Source of the DNA: Gloeopeniophorella convolvens
Taxonomy: Eukaryota > Basidiomycota > Agaricomycetes > Russulales
DNA length: 64,000 nucleotides
Assembly: GCA_022496205.1 (NCBI GenBank)
Contig: WTXD01000005.1
Location: 806,001-870,000 of the forward strand
Reading direction: 5' to 3'
Each line of letters begins with the position of its first letter. Position 1 is the stretch's first letter. The position numbers and the translations under genes are program-made. Below the pieces are notes generated by a model. That model saw only the letters and a list, made by a program, of their open reading frames with translations. It was not told the origin of the DNA and ran no database searches. This document shows positions 21,313 to 32,828 of the stretch, piece by piece.

Positions 21313-23986
21313 CTACGCATTCTCCTCACGGCTTTGCGCCTCGGCCAAACTGAGCTCGAGCGCGAACCGGAGCTCTAAATCTTCAGCCTGTCGTATCCTT
21401 TCCGCTTCACTCCCCCAATCTGTCCTGGAACTTGAAGTAAGAGGGGGAGAACGTCGTGCGCTTGAAGCTGAAGGTGACATGAACGGCGCTGCGGTCGGCA
21501 AGGGCTTATTCCATGCACCAAGGTCTCCAGAAGATGAGGTTTTCGTGACTTTGGGAGGGGTTGCTGAAGCAGGGGTTTGTACGGTCTTGAGGTACGAGGA
21601 TGAGCGAGGTGATGATGTCACCTTGCCCTTTCCTGAGCCCGACTTCATATTCTGGGGACTACCCGATAGCCCACCGGCCTCCTTCGGCTCAGGGAAGAAG
21701 CGGGGCGACACCTGAACTTTTGCGTTCGATTTGGATGGTGACACTTTGGCATACTCTTGCCCCTGTTTGGCAGTGGTGATGAGGGACGCTGATTGACGTA
21801 CAGGTGGAGATGGCGGAGAGTAGCGTGGAGAGTGGCGCGGAGAGTAGTGTCCATGAGATGGCGATAAAGAGGGAGATGAAGGAGGGGATGAGCGATGTGC
21901 GTCGGAATGCCCTTCGATACTCTCGTCGATGTCAAACACGCCCTCTTCATGCGAAGACTCTCCAGCAAGTTGCCGCCTTTTCAATTCTTCATCCCGACTC
22001 AACATGAGGGTGTACTCCACTGCCTCACGCTCGCTCAAGCCGAGAGAGTTGAGCTTCTTCAACTGCTCATGTTCACGACCAATCGAGTGATTCAGGTATT
22101 GGGCCTCTTTCTTGAGACGCTTTCTCTCGTCCTCGATGTCTTGCTCGGCTTCCTTGACCTCGTATTGTTCTGAGAGACGGTGAGCAAGTGGTATCTCATT
22201 CCCAGCCTAGGGCAAGTGAAGCACTTACTGGACCAAGGACCGCTGTTGGCAGCCTGCTTCCCCTTGTTCCTGGTCTTCGGGTTATGGCTCGAACCGAAGT
22301 TGCCGCCCCTCCACGCCAATACCTTGCTACCAATGCTGGCTAGCAGCGCGTCCCCCCTGAGCTCGATCTGTCGCACGTCACTACTCGTGGGAGCGGGCAG
22401 CGACCTTAAAGGTTCCAGGGTAAGCACGTCGAGAACCCTGATGGCTCCACGAGATGAACCTGCGACGATGACGAAAGGGTTCACAGCCACGTTCGTTACA
22501 TGAGCGTCTTCGAAAACGTCGACATGTCGGGTGGCAGGAAGTGGATCGTTTGAAAGTGTCCCGGAGCCCCAGTCGTAAACGCCAACGATACCGAGCTGGG
22601 TGCCCACGACAATGAAACTAGACTCCGAAGGATTGGTGGAGAAATCGGGTTGAATGCAACGTATGACGCCGAGCCCGGCGGTTCCGTAGGTCTGGATGTT
22701 AGCTTGGCCGGTGGGCAAATCTACATCGCAGCGATAGAAATGGACGCTGTTCCGGTAGGCGACAAGGATGGAGAGCTTCGACGGAGAGGACACACAGAAC
22801 GACAAGTTCAATATCTGTGTCCGGCGGGAAGTACCCGAGGACTGTTCCCCCGGTTGCGGAAAGAGTTGAGCTGGGATACGTATCTTTTGGATAGGATACA
22901 GGTCCGGTGTGTCCAGAGCGAAGAATGGATACTTGAAGCCAGAAAAGACTATGACATCTCCGGATCCCGTTGCGGCAACCACAAGGCCATTGGTAAGATC
23001 TTCCACTACGCGCGGAACGCTGTCAAACACGTATTCCGGCTGATGTGGTTCAGACGTCCAGACGCAGTGGAGGGCTCTCGTGCCCATGACAGACCAAATT
23101 TTGACTCGTCCATCAACGCCAGCGGTCACCAGCCCATGGCCATCGGAAGCCCAGGTCCCATCGAGGATAGCGGCCGAGTGACCTTGGCCCTCGGGGTGGT
23201 CTAGGATACGAGCAGTGCTCTGCGTTCCACTCATCGTCTTAGGGTGTATCATGACCGATACGCTGCCGTTATGCCTACCCCAAATGATCTTCGCCGTCAG
23301 GCCGTCAGAGGCCAGTACACAAATGCTGATTGAGGATACGAGGGCAGCGACGGGATTTGTGGGCAGCGGTCCGTTTGGGCTCAGGAAGCCTTTCAAGACT
23401 TTGCCTGTAAGGGGATTGGAGCGAGAGACGATCCCCAAGCTGAAGGATGCGCTGAGAAGTGCCTCGTCATTCATGGAATAAATTGCCGATATGGAAGTAG
23501 GAAGTGGTTGGTAGGAAATCGCGGTGTTTCTAGAGCGCGACCAAGATCTGGCAGAGGCGCAGTGAGTTTGCTGATCAGACGGCCACGGAAGTGACAGGGA
23601 TACAATAATGCTCACTCTCGGGAAGCATAACGGCGGGTGAGTTCATTTCTCCAAGTCCCGCCAGATAACCTGAGAGTCAAGGCCTTGACATCGTCCAAAG
23701 GGCTCTCAGGCCCAATGCCTAGATATTGACAGACAAATGCTCGGCGCCAGGTATTGTCGTCGCGCATTAGCTCCCATAGCCTCCTGTCTATCTGTGCGAG
23801 GGCCTCAAGGGATTTTGGGTCGAGGAAGGAGGTGATATGGAGGAGAGACTCCGATGGAAGAGAGAGCAACGGAGAGGAAAGCTGGGATGGGTTGAGTGGG
23901 CCATAGTGGGCAGGAGGGGGGGGTTGGCGCTGATCTTTGTTACGGGAACGGTCTTTGTTCTTGATCTTGTATGGGGCTTTGCGCAT
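21313..23986 (-). CDS. Ufo1-like F-box/WD40 protein with ubiquitin-interacting motifs
   Basis: This is a predicted substrate receptor of an SCF ubiquitin ligase. Yeast Ufo1 has the same order of parts: F-box, WD40 propeller, then UIMs. Exon 1 (start ATG 23986) holds the F-box (LLSLPSESLLHITSFLDPKSLEALAQ). An intron with donor GTGAGC near 23615 leads to a long WD40 exon, with blades such as DGRVKIWSV and GTQLGIVGVYDWGSG. A second intron near 22183-22232 joins a third exon with charged coiled coil (EAEQDIEDERKRLKKEAQYL) and UIM-like helices (EAVEYTLMLSRDEE, and DLELRFALELSLAEAQS at the end). A Ser/Pro-rich linker separates the two UIMs. Total about 830 residues. The start is 176 bp from the divergent ARPC5 start, so the two probably share a promoter. 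Confidence 0.78.
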
Positions 23987-24162
23987 AAAAATAGTGTCTG
24001 GAGACTAGAGGCGGGTGCGCGTTCAAGAGTACGCGCTAAGGGAGATTGCGGTTGTTGGAGAAGGATGACTGACTCGGTGGCTGCAGCCATCGCTGCGTCA
24101 CGCGAATTGCCGATAGATCACCCCGGGTCCGCGTCACAACCTCCCCCGCGACGACCACAACC
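23987..24162. promoter_or_regulatory. Bidirectional promoter, Ufo1-like / ARPC5
   Basis: Only 176 bp separate the two divergent start codons, so both core promoters and 5' leaders must fit here. No TATA box stands out. This is inferred from layout only. Confidence 0.5.
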
Positions 24163-24787
24163 ATGGACACCAACTTCAGGAAAATCGACATCGATTTATA
24201 CGATGAAGATGTGCTCCTGGAGAGCGAGCTCTACGATCCCGATCAGCGCGAACCGGCTCAGGTCGTAGCAGACGCGAAAGCGAAGGCTACCTCGGTCAGG
24301 ACCTCACTCTCAAAGTGCGCAGCCGTTATCTTGTAATCCTCTAGCTCGCCATAACCCTTGAACTAGGGGTGACATAACTGGCGCTCTTGTCACTGCACTT
24401 GAAAGCCCACCCTACGGAGCTAACGTTGAGGAAGCCAAGGTGCGTGTAGGTGGAATCGGAGCATACCACGCCTAACCGCTGTTCCGCAGAACCTGACGCT
24501 ACAGACCGTCGTCACCATTTTGAACAGCACAAAGGCAACCGATATACCTAACGTTGTCAAATCGCTGCCTCCAGATGCGCAGGATACTCTGATGAAGTAT
24601 GTCTACAAAGGCATGGGCATGCCGGGCTGGGGTGATGTCAGCGGGAGCGTTCTACTGGGCTGGCATGAGAAGGTGCGCAGATCCAAATTCTTTGCGTCTG
24701 TGAATGCGCCTGACAGAAACCTAGTTGACGGAGGTTGCAGGGACCGGCTGCATTGTACGAGCTATGACAGACCGCAGACCGATATGA
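24163..24787 (+). CDS. ARPC5: Arp2/3 complex subunit 5 (p16-Arc)
   Basis: A small subunit of the seven-member Arp2/3 complex that nucleates branched actin at cortical patches. Four exons (24163-24314, 24367-24439, 24490-24672, 24725-24787) give 156 residues, close to the usual 150. The family pattern is clear: the acidic N-terminus MDTNFRKIDIDLYDED, then ALESPPYG, LTLQTVVTILNSTKATDIPN, and VLLGWHEKLTEVAGTGCIVRAMTDR near the end. Introns are 49-52 nt. The gene is intact. Confidence 0.92.
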
Positions 24788-25374
24788 ATAATCCATGTAC
24801 GCTTTCATGAGGAAGAAATCACATCAGACCCTCTCGGATCCATTCGCGTAAACTCATCACAACAAGTGTGATTTCCCGAACCCTGGCTCAGCACATACTG
24901 TGCACCGGTTTCGATCTAGAACTTCAGGCCGCTGTGTCCTCAAAACGCGCGTGTCTGGTCATTTCGGATGGAGCATTCTAGCGCAGTGGTGCGATGCAGC
25001 TTCGGTGTGGGGTACTGTTTATTCCAAAATGAGGGCATACACGTGCGGCCTGCGTCAAGGGCGGTGCAGTAGGTAAGTATACTCATTGTTCGTTTGTGTC
25101 CCGACAGGTGTGGAGAGAACACGTGCCTATACTACGTGTTTGTAAACCCTCCCCTGATTTACCACAGTCCACGCCCGGAGCCCAGCCGTCCCTCAGGCGG
25201 AACGACCAACTGATCCGGCCCCTAGAAGCGCCGCTTGTGTCAAGTATGCCACACCCCAACCTTGAGGCTTCTCTTGCATCCAGCATATAAGTCGGGGGGT
25301 TGCGGGAGGTTAAGGGATCGATATCCCGCAGAACTGTACACCCCTTTCACCCAACTCAACATTTCTACTCTATC
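24788..25374. other. Intergenic, promoter of the Gag-like gene
   Basis: No gene is recognised. The right part should hold the promoter of the next gene: a TATA-like CATATAAG lies at about 25285-25292, some 85 bp before its ATG. Confidence 0.5.
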
Positions 25375-26552
25375 ATGCTCGACGCGTTCAAACTCAAAGA
25401 ATTCGACCTCGAGCCTGTCCTCTCCTCCTGGAAGAATCCACCCCGCTTTCTCGGCAATCCCAAGAAAGACCCGCCGGTAGACACGTGGCTGGATCAGGTG
25501 AAGGAGGGCTGTCTCGAGCGCAAGGTCCCGAAGGAGTACTGGTACAAGGTCGCCCAGCACTTCTTGGGCGACAAGGCGCGGAAGCGCCTAGATGAGCTCA
25601 AAGAGGTCTTGCGTCACCTCCACGGAGGAAGCTACCGATGGGACTGGAAGAGATTCAAAACTGCGATGAGAAACATGGGCTGTACGTCTATGTCATCGGC
25701 CTCCTTGCGTACACGAGGCTGACCATCGTCACAGGGGACATTGACGATAAGAAAACGCAGTCAGTCAAGGTCGAAAGCAAGCCCTCCGGCTTTTGGTCGA
25801 TCGTCGGACGCGACAAGAGCGAGGAGCCAGAGGTGATCGAGGAGAAACCGATAGAGAAGAAAAAGCCTTTCGCAATACGCCGCGCGACGGTCAGCGAGAG
25901 CCCCACAAGCGAAAAGCCCCCTCAGAAGCCTGAGAGCGAAAAGCCCGCACCAAAGCGCAGGACCACCTGGCTCACGCGCTCCCCCTCGATGTCTGCGGAC
26001 GCGCCTGCTGAGACCAGCAAGGAGATCGTCAAGGCGGACGCAGCCAGCTCTTCATCTACGTCTAGCTTCTGGAAGCTGCACCACTCGTCCGCCTCGAGCA
26101 CGCCCGCAGCAACCACCGCGAGCACCCCAACCTCGTCCCTCGTGCCCACGCCCGCGCAAACTCCAGGCGAAGGTGCGCGGTCCGCGCGCCGAGCTCTCTT
26201 CGCACGCGTGGCTGACCGCCGTGCCCCCGCAGTCATCACCACGGAGGCGCACGCGCCGCTGTGGCTCCTGAACGCCTGTGGCGCGCTCGACTTCCTCACC
26301 ACGGAGCACCCGAAGGTGATGACGACGCTCTCCGCCGTGCTCATCACCGTCGGCAGCCTGCCCGCGCTGCCCGCCCTCTCCGCAGGCGCGGGCGGCACGA
26401 TCCTCGCCTCGCACGCCGTCCAGGCGGCGGGCGCGATCGCGGTCGGCGTCGGGAACTGGCTCAAGGCCGCGCAGGACTCTGCTGCGGCCAAGGCCGTGGA
26501 GCAAGGCGGCCACGCGGCGATCGAGGAGGTCAGCACCACCTCGCGCAAGTGA
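25375..26552 (+). CDS. Gag-like N-domain protein with C-terminal hydrophobic segment
   Basis: Two exons (25375-25681 and 25735-26552, phases matching) encode 374 residues. Residues 1-105 are a compact, conserved-looking helical domain rich in Trp. Its order of parts is FLGNPKKDPPVDTWLDQV, PKEYWYKVAQHFLG, then YRWDWKRFKTAMRNMGWD. The pattern of a short proline-led loop, a Trp-containing helix and a late W-x-x-F-K helix resembles retrotransposon capsid N-domains, but no zinc knuckle, protease or polymerase follows. A disordered Lys/Ser/Pro-rich middle comes next. A C-terminal part with hydrophobic stretches (VMTTLSAVLITVGSLPALPA, then AAGAIAVGVGN) could insert in or lie on membrane. I know similar proteins as uncharacterised basidiomycete genes. 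The capsid reading is inference. Confidence 0.6.
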
Positions 26553-27850
26553 AGCGCGCTCCTTTGCCCCCTGCCTCGGTGATGTGCAGTCCCAACGTCC
26601 ACATCGCCGTAGCCGAGGACGGAGCGTAGCAATTCTATTTATTTCATCGCAATTCGCAGCTGTACATAAACTTTAACGTTACTTATGGGCATGTAGCAAC
26701 GCACTGGTCTGCGCTGGGGATATCGCTATTCGTCGTAGTACATTAACTGATAGGGACGGTTGAACAATCTAAATGTGGACTCTACTTTCACTTTGAGAAG
26801 TGTCGATGCGCGACCTCTGTTGAGCATCCTCTTGCGGTGCCTGTTTGCTAACGCCCATTGAGGTCCGACGCCACATCGATGGGACTCGATGCAGATGCTC
26901 GAAGGTTCTGGCAGAACTTCCATTGTTCCGGAAACGGATGCGTCATGCAGAATAGGGCGTCTTCCATGCAAGGACTGTACTCCCTGGGGCCTAGAGTTGG
27001 AAGCTTGAATTACAAGAGTAGCTGGGCGCAGATCTCCTGATACGGCCCCGGTGAGAAATGGCTAATGAAGTTTGAAGGGCAAGTGCTTCGACTCAAATGA
27101 TGAATCTTGCAGTGTCCACGTATAATGCGGATCAGGCGGCCTCGTGCGAAGCTACGGGAGGGAGTTAACGAGCAATCCCTCTCGGAGGTGGAAATAGTAC
27201 CAGCCTGAGACGCAGCGTCCGAGAACACGCGATCCCAAGTTACCAGCCAAGCAACACCGCGATAGGGAGTGCGCATGATTGAATGCTCCACCAGGCTACA
27301 TAAGTTATGTGCATCGTGACTTGCTGACCCGGGTCTCAAGAAGTCAAACCAGCTGCAGCTGGGGGAACTCACTGCTGCCGTTCCAGGCTCGGACCATCGA
27401 GTCCCATGACGGGCCCTCTGTACTCATCACAAGCCCGATCGCGCGCGGGTGTCCAGTGTGCTCAGCGCCGCAGCAGACCTGGTTGGTTGGTCTACCGTCA
27501 AAAAGAGCAGTGCCTCCCGGAAGCGGCTTGGCCTGTGTGCATGACCTCGGCAGCATGCGCGCAGATGCGTGGAGCGGCGCTATGCCGGTCTGATAAGCGG
27601 CCTGCATCGTAGGCAGCAGTTGCAGCAGCGCTGTGGTGTGGAAAAGCAGCGAAGGGACCCAGGCACCGGTACGAGCCCGCAGCGCCCTGGTTGGGATTCA
27701 CACTTCCAGCTTCGAAGTCTGAACGGAATTAGCTAGGTTGGCGATCGTACAGCGCTTCAATTCTGCTGCGCGAAAGTTGTCAACGAGAAGAGACCCAGCT
27801 GTAGGGAAACGCGCACCTAGTAGCAACACGCGCCCTCGGCACGGCGCCCC
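26553..27850. other. Intergenic, no clear gene
   Basis: About 1.3 kb with short overlapping frames on both strands. None has a motif, sensible codon pattern or splice chain that I can support. Confidence 0.5.
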
Positions 27851-28499
27851 CTACACGTCTGCGTTCCTGCCACCCCATCCGCTCTCCCGGGCAGCAAGAT
27901 TCCCGAGGAGCTCCCCGGGCGCCCCGTCCTGATTCGCCAGACGGATCCTGTTCAGAAGCACACACGAGTCGGTGATCATGAGCGCGCGCAGCTGCGATCC
28001 GCCCTCCGCTGGCACTCACTGGTTGCGCGCCGCGAGGACGCGGAATGTCCGCTCGCGCTCGGCTGGCGTCATGTTCGGCCAATTCGTGATACGCGAGAGG
28101 GTCTATGGGCGTCGTCGGAACAATTAGCCCAACGTAAGTTGCGATCGCGCGCGCGCGCGCGGCGTGCATGGCGCTACCGATGCAAGTAGGCGCGGACTTA
28201 CCCCGTCGCTGTTGACTACGAGCGGTCCGAGCGCGTCGTACTTCACAGACGCCGCACCGGACTGGCCGCTGACATCGAGCTTCATCGCATCGTTTGCCGC
28301 GTCAGATGGCGCCGGGGCGGGGAGCAGGTGGTCGTCCGCTGCCACGACGGGCGCTGCACTGGAACCTGAATGTGACGGTTGTGAATCCAGTTTCGGGTTC
28401 TGGTTGGAGAGGATTCCAAGTCGTGTAACTGTTGGTACGATCACTCGAAAGATTTTGCAAAGTGCGTACCTTGATGGTGACAGGGCTGTTTAAAACCAC
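27851..28499 (-). CDS. Small conserved protein with SRITNWPNMTPAER motif
   Basis: I do not know its function. The start at 28499 gives MVLNSPVTIKV. The 5' junction near 28380-28470 is not fully resolved. A clear core follows: SSAAPVVAADDHLL, VKYDALGPLVVNSDG, then after an intron (donor GTAAGT near 28200) TLSRITNWPNMTPAERERTFRVLAARNQ. After a second intron (donor GTGAGT) comes IRLANQDGAPGELLGNL, ending at TAG 27851-27853. The D-G-T-x-x-R-I-x-N-W core followed by E-R-T-x-R-V-L-x-x-R-N looks strongly conserved and resembles short uncharacterised proteins found widely in fungi. Length is about 120 residues. Confidence 0.55.
28142..28164 (+). repeat. (CG)n tract
   Basis: An alternating CG tract (GATCGCGCGCGCGCGCGCGG) lies inside an intron of the small conserved gene. 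Such alternating purine-pyrimidine DNA can adopt Z-form. Confidence 0.7.
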
Positions 28500-28789
28500 G
28501 GCGCAACTCGCAGTTGCGAAAGCAGAGGAATGATGTAACGTATGCTTACATAACCCCTTATCGCCGGTCCCTGGTTCCCGCTGTGTCTTTCTGGAGCATT
28601 CCCTCAGGTTCGCCCGCTGCTCAAGCTTGTTCTGTGGCCGCGCGGCTATTATAATTAAGAGAGCCGGGTACAGGGGTAATCGACGCGTGTATGTGTGTAG
28701 GTATGCTTGGTGAACAATTAGTAGCGTAGCGCTCGGCGCACGCTCAGTACCAAGTCCAGCGCGAAGGATGCGGAAAAAGAGCGGGTATA

Positions 28790-31041
28790 TTATGCTGCCG
28801 TTGACTGGGCCGTCTGCCGGACAAGTTCAGAATACGCACAGGATCTAGGTTTGATGTCGCAGGAGAAGGGCATAGGATGCCTACGCCTCCCAAGTGAGCG
28901 CCGCGCACGCGTGCGCACGGGTCGGAATGCACGCACCGTACAAATCCCGATGTGAATTCAGCGGGGGGCACCACTTTCTCTCCGTGCGCGTTGAGACATA
29001 CCGGTGCCTGGAAGGCTGCGATGACGCATGCCGAGACCAGCCACACGTTGGCGTCCGCGAAGACCTTCCCGGGACATTGTCTATGGCAAGGGGTGCATTC
29101 AGATGACCGGCCACGATGGGAGCATCAGTGATGGCGTTACCTCCGCCCAAAGCCGAAAATGAAGTCCTTCGGGTCCGTCGGCTCACTACCCTCCCCATCT
29201 TGGTGCATGAACCGCTCCGGTTTGAATGAATGGGAGTCCGGGTACAGTTGCTCGTCGCGTGTCATTGCCCTGGACCGCAACGATAAGAAGCTCAGTGGAG
29301 CGTCGAGAAGTGAATCACTGACCAAACGTTCGGGATAATCACCGTGTCTGCAGGGATATCGTAACCCCTGTACTGGTCGTCGTTTACAGATCGATGAGGT
29401 ACGGCTATATGATTGGTGAGAAGATATTCGGGCTCTTGACACGTGGGACGGACCAAGTGGGACGGGGCAGTGCCAACTTCGAAAAAACATAAGAAGACTC
29501 TCAGGCTGCGGCGTGGGGGTGGAAAGCTTACCGATAAACCTCTTTGACTACGCTCTCAACATAAGGAAGCGAGCTTCTATCTTGGAAGTCTGGAAGACGA
29601 TCCCGGCCAACCACGCGATCAATTTCCGCTTGTGCTTTGACAAACACTTCGGGGTGCAGAACCATTGCCAGAAAGAAGGTGGAAAGTGTTGAGGCCGTCT
29701 GGGAGAGGTGACTGCTCAGCAGGGCCGTGGCACCACATGACGTCCAAGACCCACCGTGTCAGCGGCCGCTGCAAGGAGATGTGAAGTGTGAGCGTCTACA
29801 ATTAGCACCGTAGCCTGATGTAGAGTCACCTCCGTAAAGGGTCCCTGCAACACCTTTTATATCCCTTTCGTCATAGATGGGCCCTTTGTCCGCAACTAGA
29901 TTGGCCGATATGAGGCTCGACGTGAAGGATGGGATGGCAGTGCCAGCCGCCTTGCCGAGTTGTGAACACACAGGAGAAATGAACAAGGCGTGGACCTTAC
30001 CATCGTTCTCTGCACCATCTGGTAAGGTGCGTCGTGCATGATCCGTACCTTGTCCCGAGTCCGTAGGGCATGTCTCTTGAAACCCGCACCTGGCATCCAG
30101 GTGGGGATATGTCTGACTAGATCAATAGTCTGTTAGAGGGCATCTGCAAAATTTCTGCGGGGCCTGGTGTGCAGCCCGACGTACGCGCGGGAAAGAAGTC
30201 GACAAGCACCGAGCCTGGGCTCCCGGCCGTAATCGTTTCCGTTCCAGCCTCTTCAGCCAGGCGCACGTACAACTCGTCGGTCGACTTGACCGTATGGCCG
30301 TACGCGATCCTCATGATAGTACCGGCGGCAAACCTACACACGGCTATGAGCACCACGTGTATGCGGTCTGTATACAACGCTACCTGCGAATGTGCTGGCG
30401 AAAGTCTTCTGGCGTCTCCAAAAGACCGCACAGGAGGGTGTGCGTTTCGCTGCGCTGGATATGCGTGAAAGCTGAGACGCCCTTGCCGAAATGATCCAGT
30501 ATGAGACGCCGATGCTTGCGAAAGCGAGGACCGTAGGGCAGCTGGGGTAAAGACGAGTCCCACCCCATCCTTTTCGTAGTATGTCAGTGGCGATGGCCTA
30601 GCTCAGTGGAGTGGGGAGAGCTCACAACTCGACTATCAGAACGAAGCGCGGGCGGCAGGAATAGTTCAAACTGCGCTTCTCCAGGAGGTCCTGAGCTGCC
30701 TGCAGCGTGTTCAAGACAATCATGGGCTTTCCAAAGACGCTGAAGTGGATGACATCCCCTAGGCTGATGTTCAGCGTGCGCTGCGAGTGAGAGGAGACCT
30801 TGGTACCAAAGTGCTTCCCCCAGTCAGCGAATAGTACGTCCTGTCTGTCAAAGGACATCTGGCGGAGATTTCCTATGAACGGGTCGGGTTTAGGGCCTGG
30901 CGGTAGCTTCCAGCGCCGAGTGGTGGACCATCTAGAGAGGAGGAGCGTGCAGACTCCGAGTGCTACAAGCCATATATTGATAGGTATCGTCGCGCCACCT
31001 TGGACGAGGGATTGCAACTGGAGAGGCGAGGGTGTTGCCAT
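28790..31041 (-). CDS. Cytochrome P450 monooxygenase (second copy)
   Basis: A complete ER P450, unlike the first in sequence and of the type often labelled O-methylsterigmatocystin-oxidoreductase-like in basidiomycetes. From ATG 31041 it shows a membrane anchor ([16 protein letters not shown]), then the proline hinge [14 protein letters not shown]. The C-helix is [11 protein letters not shown]. The I-helix motif GAAADTTAST is split by two introns near 29740-29850. ExxR is in KEVYRW, and the PERF motif is [10 protein letters not shown]. The haem loop reads [15 protein letters not shown], whose Cys is the ligand. About ten introns can be placed. The last one, a GTGCGT donor after GFVR, joins [15 protein letters not shown] to TAA at 28790-28792. 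No broken exon is seen. Fungal relatives often work in secondary metabolism or xenobiotic oxidation. Confidence 0.85.
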
Positions 31042-32828
31042 GCGACCAAAGGAGATGGGGTGAACTCAAGAAGGACTTCTGAGGTGGTTCATGGGGTGTC
31101 GAATTTAAGGTCGGGGATGTGCGAAGGAGCAGGGGGGCCTTGATTCGGATTTGCCCTGGTTTGTCGCATCGACTCTGTGAATCGGGCTAACAAGCGCTGG
31201 CGCTTGGCCATCTTTTGATCGTTACGTACGTTTTGCGTTGTTTTGGCGGGCCTCATCTTGTCGTAGCCAACCTCTTGGGGGGCGAAGCCCTCGGCTCGTG
31301 CCTGTTGCGCCGCGATCGGGTCCCGTTTGAACGCCAGTGCCAACCCGATCGGCTCCAAGCCGGGTGCGACCTACGACCCCTCTATTGACGACGGGAATTA
31401 TGAACTGTGGACGGGGATGAGTGGTCTTCACCGACGACTGGTGCGTGAGCAAATGAGCAGCTCTCAGACGCCGAGAATGTCTGATGAGTGGAGTCAGCGG
31501 ACCGAAAGACTCGAAGGACGACGCCCTGGAGGAAGGCCCAGAGAAGGCTGCGCCCGCAGATTGTTGGAAACTTCCGGGGAAATTCTCCCTCCGGCGGTGC
31601 GCTTGCAAGCCAATCGACCAGCAACGCCCGATGCAGGCGCCGACGATACGGATTCGGAGTTCTGGAATGGGTTGTCTTACACGTGAACGCCGCTACCAGC
31701 GCCTGTGCGTCAGTTTCCCAGCACGTGCTGCAGCACGCCGTGGCCCACGCGTGGGCGTGCCTGCAAAGATGCGCCGAGCCTCGGCGCAGATAATAAGAGT
31801 GCAGGAGGCGACTGGCGTTCTCTTTCTTGCGCAACGATGTGCCCCGCCCCAGCAACGCTCAACCGCAGAAGGCCCGCGCACCTCAGTGCCTGCCACAAGA
31901 GCTGTCAACTCCAGCCTCTCATTAATCGGCCCAAAGCGGAAGCGCAGCAGCCATTCTAGCTGGCAGCTGGTTGAGGCAGCAAGTCGTATCGATGGTTACG
32001 CGATCACAGGAAAGTGCGGTTGCCTCTGCCCTTTCATTTCGTTGGAGTGAGTTGGCGATGTGTATACCCTCTTGTGTAACATTGTTGGGAGGACATGGGA
32101 CGATTGTCTTACAATGCAATCTGTGCTTGTGTCCTGACAACAGTGTGAGCAAGTTGGCCTCGTGCTGCGCCCCATGCATGGTATGTCCTCACGCAGACAG
32201 GCACTGGCCGGGGCCCCTGAAGCGGATGCTTCGGTGGCTTCTTTTGGATGGCTCGGTAGTGCGTGTGCACAGCGTTGCGGCGACGACACAGTGGCCCCAG
32301 GCGGCCGCCGGGCAGGGCAGTGATGCCTGGCGGCGGTGGTACGCGGGCACAGGCGCTGCGGCGGGGCCAAGAAGCCCCTGTGCCACATTGGTGCCACATT
32401 GCAGCAAGTGTCCCAGCGAGAAGAGATTGTGTCATGTTCCCAGCACAGATTGCGGCAGGTGACGACGGGGATAAAAGGCGAGAAGGAGAGTTGGGATCAG
32501 ATAACAACGCAGGCCGGCTACCGCGCGTTATTATCGAGCACACAGAGCGCAGCACACAATACGACGACGACAAGAGACGTTCACAAGCGTTCACAGCCGC
32601 CGGGGACAGTTCGCTCTCCTACCGACTCCGCAACGACTCGAATCGACATAGCGCCCGTGTCCGGATCATTTCTCACTTTCGCCGCTCTCATTATCGCTCC
32701 TCGCGCGCGGCCCAAGCGTTCCACATATAACGTCTTCGGTCGCACCCTTGCGCCCACTCCATCCTAGTCTTTGTCGCCGCCCCTTCTTTACCCGCCCGCA
32801 TCTGTTCTAGAGGACTACGAGGCGACAG
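31042..32828. other. Long intergenic region, P450 / PPTase promoters
   Basis: About 1.8 kb between divergent genes. Two overlapping antisense frames at 31089-31358 (-) and 31327-31686 (+) are open for about 90 and 119 codons, but no family is recognised. A TATA-like ACATATAA at about 32724-32731 lies some 100 bp before the phosphopantetheinyl transferase start. No repeats or RNA genes are recognised. Confidence 0.45.
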
